Source: JBDTSW01 sp963758845 (lineage in GTDB: Bacteria; Actinomycetota; Thermoleophilia; Solirubrobacterales; 70-9). From it: 64,000 nt of DNA. Under the pieces are notes generated by a model, which saw only the letters and a list, made by a program, of their open reading frames with translations, made no database searches and had not been told where the DNA came from. Positions 62,434 through 64,000 of this stretch are shown here, one piece after another (the first letter of the stretch is position 1; each line of letters begins with the position of its first letter). The stretch lies in the NCBI GenBank assembly GCA_963758845.1, contig CAVWWX010000002.1, forward strand, positions 1,488,001 through 1,552,000. Direction: 5' to 3'. The position numbers and the translations under genes were made by a program.

Positions 62434-63024
62434 GTGAGCTTCAGCATGAGTAGAGAGCGGATCAACCTGAGAGTCGTCGCGGCGTTCATCGCCGCAGCAG
62501 CGGCTGCCTCGTCGCTGGCCCTGGCCGGCGCCGGCGCCGAGCGTGCCGTGGCCGGCGGGCCCTGCGCCCATGCCAACGACGGCATCGACGAGGCGACGGC
62601 CGAGCAGTTCGTGAACTCGATTCGGTGTCTCGTCAACAAGGACCGCAAGGAGCACGACCGCGAGCCGCTGGACAACAACGGGAAGCTGGACAGTGCCGCG
62701 GGCAAGCACAACCGGACGATGCTGGACGAGAACTGCTGGAAGCACGACTGCGCGGGCGAGCCAAGCCTCGAGCGGCGGATCAGGAACACGGGCTATCTCG
62801 ACGGCGCCGACAGCTGGCGCTTCGGGGAGACCTTCGGGTGCGACGTCACCCCGCAGGCGATGCTGAACACATGGCGCTCCAGCAACTTCGACCGGAAGAA
62901 CATCCGCGACAGGCGCTTCGAGGACATCGGCGTGGCCGCGGCGCGCAACCAGGTCGGCCAGAGCGATTGTGACGGAGGCAACGAGATCACCTGGACCCTG
63001 GTTCTCGGGCGTCGCATCGGCTGA
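62434..63024 (+). CDS. secreted CAP-domain (SCP/PR1-like) protein, copy 1
   Basis: About 196 residues. The first 45 form a signal peptide (VVAAFIAAAAAASSLALAGAGA), then a CAP domain: SIRCLVNKDRKEHDREPL, LDSAAGKHNRTMLDENCW, SLERRIRNTGYLDG, WRFGETFGCDVTPQAMLNTW and FEDIGVAAARNQ. Cysteines in NCWKHDC are extra. GTG 62434 is preceded by AAAGGAG; ATG 62413 upstream is an alternative. Extracellular; lipid binding or peptidase-like roles are known for the family. Divergence from copy 2 is high. Confidence 0.78.
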   Translation: MSFSMSRERINLRVVAAFIAAAAAASSLALAGAGAERAVAGGPCAHANDGIDEATAEQFVNSIRCLVNKDRKEHDREPLDNNGKLDSAAGKHNRTMLDENCWKHDCAGEPSLERRIRNTGYLDGADSWRFGETFGCDVTPQAMLNTWRSSNFDRKNIRDRRFEDIGVAAARNQVGQSDCDGGNEITWTLVLGRRIG

Positions 63025-63058
63025 CCTCAACAAGAAAAGTTTCGCTCTGAGCGGGCGG

Positions 63059-63072
63059 GGAATGATCATTCC
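63059..63072. promoter_or_regulatory. 14-bp perfect palindrome upstream of the second CAP gene
   Basis: GGAATGATCATTCC, followed directly by TTAAGGAA, lies 39-52 bp before the CAP copy 2 start in an 86-bp spacer that is AT-richer than the surroundings. The dyad and position suggest an operator or -35/-10 region. The regulator is not identified. Confidence 0.4.
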
Positions 63073-63110
63073 TTAAGGAAACGCTCACATCCGCCGATGG
63101 AATCTCTAGG

Positions 63111-63689
63111 ATGCCCGGCTTCATGAATTCCTTCACGCCAAAAAGCCGCTCGCTGGTCGCAGCTCTCGTCCTGCTGGCGCTCGCCACGTTCGCCGTTGTC
63201 AACTCCGTCCCGGCCGAGGCCCGCAAGGGCACTCCGTGCAGCCGGTACGGCGACAAGAGCCCAGGGAACCTGGGCAAGAAGAAGGCCCGCAACGCGGTCA
63301 TCTGCCTGATCAACAAGCAGCGTGACTCGCACGGACGCGGCGACCTTCATCGCAACGACAAGCTGATCGAGGCCGCGCGCAAGCATTCCGGCACGATGGC
63401 GCGCAAGGGCTGCTTCTCCCACGAATGCAGGGGCGAGCGGGGGCTGCGCGGACGGCTTGAGGCGGTCGGCTACCTGCACGGCGGGCTCTCGCGCTGGGCC
63501 TACGGTGAGAACATCGCCTACGGCTCGGGCGGCGGAGGCACGCCGCGCGAGATCGTGAGCGACTGGATGAAGTCCAGCGGCCACCGCGCCAACATCCTCA
63601 GCGGCACCTTCGAGGACATCGGTGTCGGCTTCTACAACAAGTCCGGCAAGGGCTACTACACCGCCGACTTCGGGATGCGCGGGGGCTAG
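63111..63689 (+). CDS. secreted CAP-domain (SCP/PR1-like) protein, copy 2
   Basis: 192 residues. Signal peptide (SLVAALVLLALATFAVVNSV), then a CAP domain: AVICLINKQRDSHGRGDL, RKHSGTMARKGCFSHECRGE, WAYGENIAYGSGGGG, DWMKSSGHRANILSGTF and DIGVGFYNKSGKGYYTADFG. The HxxH/GHR-x-N motif is complete here, unlike copy 1 where it is weaker. Extracellular. Separated from copy 1 by 86 bp with a palindrome. Both copies share the C-terminal FEDIGV motif. Confidence 0.87.
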   Translation: MPGFMNSFTPKSRSLVAALVLLALATFAVVNSVPAEARKGTPCSRYGDKSPGNLGKKKARNAVICLINKQRDSHGRGDLHRNDKLIEAARKHSGTMARKGCFSHECRGERGLRGRLEAVGYLHGGLSRWAYGENIAYGSGGGGTPREIVSDWMKSSGHRANILSGTFEDIGVGFYNKSGKGYYTADFGMRGG

Positions 63690-64000
63690 TCCCCCGCGTC
63701 CGGGTGGGCCGGCCCGTGTTCGATCCGGTCGCCGCAGTGCAGCTTGCGGATTCCGCCCAGTAGGCGCTCGGCCACGCCCTCGATCGTCTCCGTGCCGTAC
63801 TCGTGGCCGGGGCTGAACTCGGTCATCACCGAGAGCGCGGCGTCGCACTTCCCCGTCTCATAGAGCGCGGTCTGGTGGTTCACCCGTCCGGTGCCGACGC
63901 CCCAGCCGCCCTTGAAGAAGAGGTCCCAGCCCTTCGGGCGCGCGTCGGCGACGCCCCAGCGCTGCGAAGAGACGATGTTCTTCAGCAGGTAGCGCGCGTA
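63686..64000 (-). CDS. serine hydrolase of the beta-lactamase/penicillin-binding fold, C-terminal part (cut by window edge)
   Basis: Last 104 residues only. KGWDLFFKGGWGVGTGRVNH contains a KGG motif (the KTG box of class A beta-lactamase-like enzymes), followed by QTALYETGKCDAALSVMTEF and GIRKLHC. The Ser-x-x-Lys motif is outside the window. Ends convergent and overlapping the CAP gene by 4 bp. Cell-wall or secreted hydrolase likely; not a resistance gene on this evidence. Confidence 0.6.
   Translation of the reverse strand, partial: YARYLLKNIVSSQRWGVADARPKGWDLFFKGGWGVGTGRVNHQTALYETGKCDAALSVMTEFSPGHEYGTETIEGVAERLLGGIRKLHCGDRIEHGPAHPDAGD

Noticed and set aside
1..64000. CRISPR array, prophage, insertion sequence or rRNA
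   Set aside because: No regularly spaced direct repeats, no transposase, integrase or phage structural motif and no rRNA-like sequence was seen anywhere in the window.

Overview
The window is high-GC DNA (roughly 70% G+C by eye) packed with short-spaced genes on both strands and many GTG/TTG starts. The gene set points to an aerobic heterotrophic actinobacterium: coenzyme F420 biosynthesis with a fused FO synthase, an F420-dependent luciferase-like oxidoreductase, GTP-type PEP carboxykinase, a DivIVA-like protein, and secreted CSLREA beta-helix and CAP-domain proteins. Class Thermoleophilia (Solirubrobacterales or Gaiellales relatives) is my best guess; this is inference, because no rRNA or phylogenetic marker could be compared.

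Layout. 1-6.7 kb: a biosynthesis-like locus of two divergent operons (AMP ligase, glycosyltransferase, pyruvyl-transferase-like protein and Fe/2OG oxygenase on minus; KamA-like radical SAM protein and PP-loop protein on plus), then a glyoxalase-fold protein and a truncated SDR. 6.7-19.3 kb: FixX-type ferredoxin and two-subunit acid-CoA ligase, PEP carboxykinase, a nucleotidyltransferase/HTH toxin-antitoxin pair, and an ethylmalonyl-CoA-pathway block (mcl, mcd, SCP2-like, MaoC hydratase). 19.3-31.3 kb: PAS protein, ethylmalonyl-CoA mutase, secreted proteins, ClpS, LysR regulator, metallo-beta-lactamase-fold hydrolase, crotonyl-CoA carboxylase/reductase and a coiled-coil nuclease-like protein. 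31.3-39.4 kb: YgfZ, a multicopper oxidase-ZIP-DtxR metal operon, a substrate-binding lipoprotein, pyrophosphatase, aquaporin and a CSLREA protein. 39.4-46.1 kb: F420 biosynthesis (fbiC on plus; fno-cofD-cofC-cofE on minus). 46.2-53.5 kb: SDR, HMG-CoA lyase, 3-hydroxybutyryl-CoA dehydrogenase, DivIVA-like protein, propionyl-CoA carboxylase beta chain, and methylthioadenosine salvage. 53.5-64 kb: PucR regulator, desaturase, second CSLREA protein, acetoacetyl-CoA synthetase, M28 peptidase, three tRNAs, an HMCES protein, small membrane proteins, two CAP-domain proteins and the end of a serine hydrolase.

How it fits together. Genes scattered over 45 kb make up most of an ethylmalonyl-CoA pathway: acetoacetyl-CoA synthetase and HMG-CoA lyase feed acetoacetyl-CoA; 3-hydroxybutyryl-CoA dehydrogenase, Ccr, Ecm, Mcd, a MaoC hydratase and Mcl carry it to glyoxylate plus propionyl-CoA; propionyl-CoA carboxylase, an acid-CoA ligase and PEP carboxykinase connect to central metabolism. 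F420 biosynthesis and an F420-NADP reductase supply an F420-dependent oxidoreductase at 18.4 kb.

An important quality note: about 28 single-base frameshifts break otherwise well-conserved genes, nearly all in 20.7-34.2 kb and 43.5-51 kb. All can be repaired by removing one extra G or C. They look like systematic insertion errors, so genes marked as frameshifted are probably intact in the organism.
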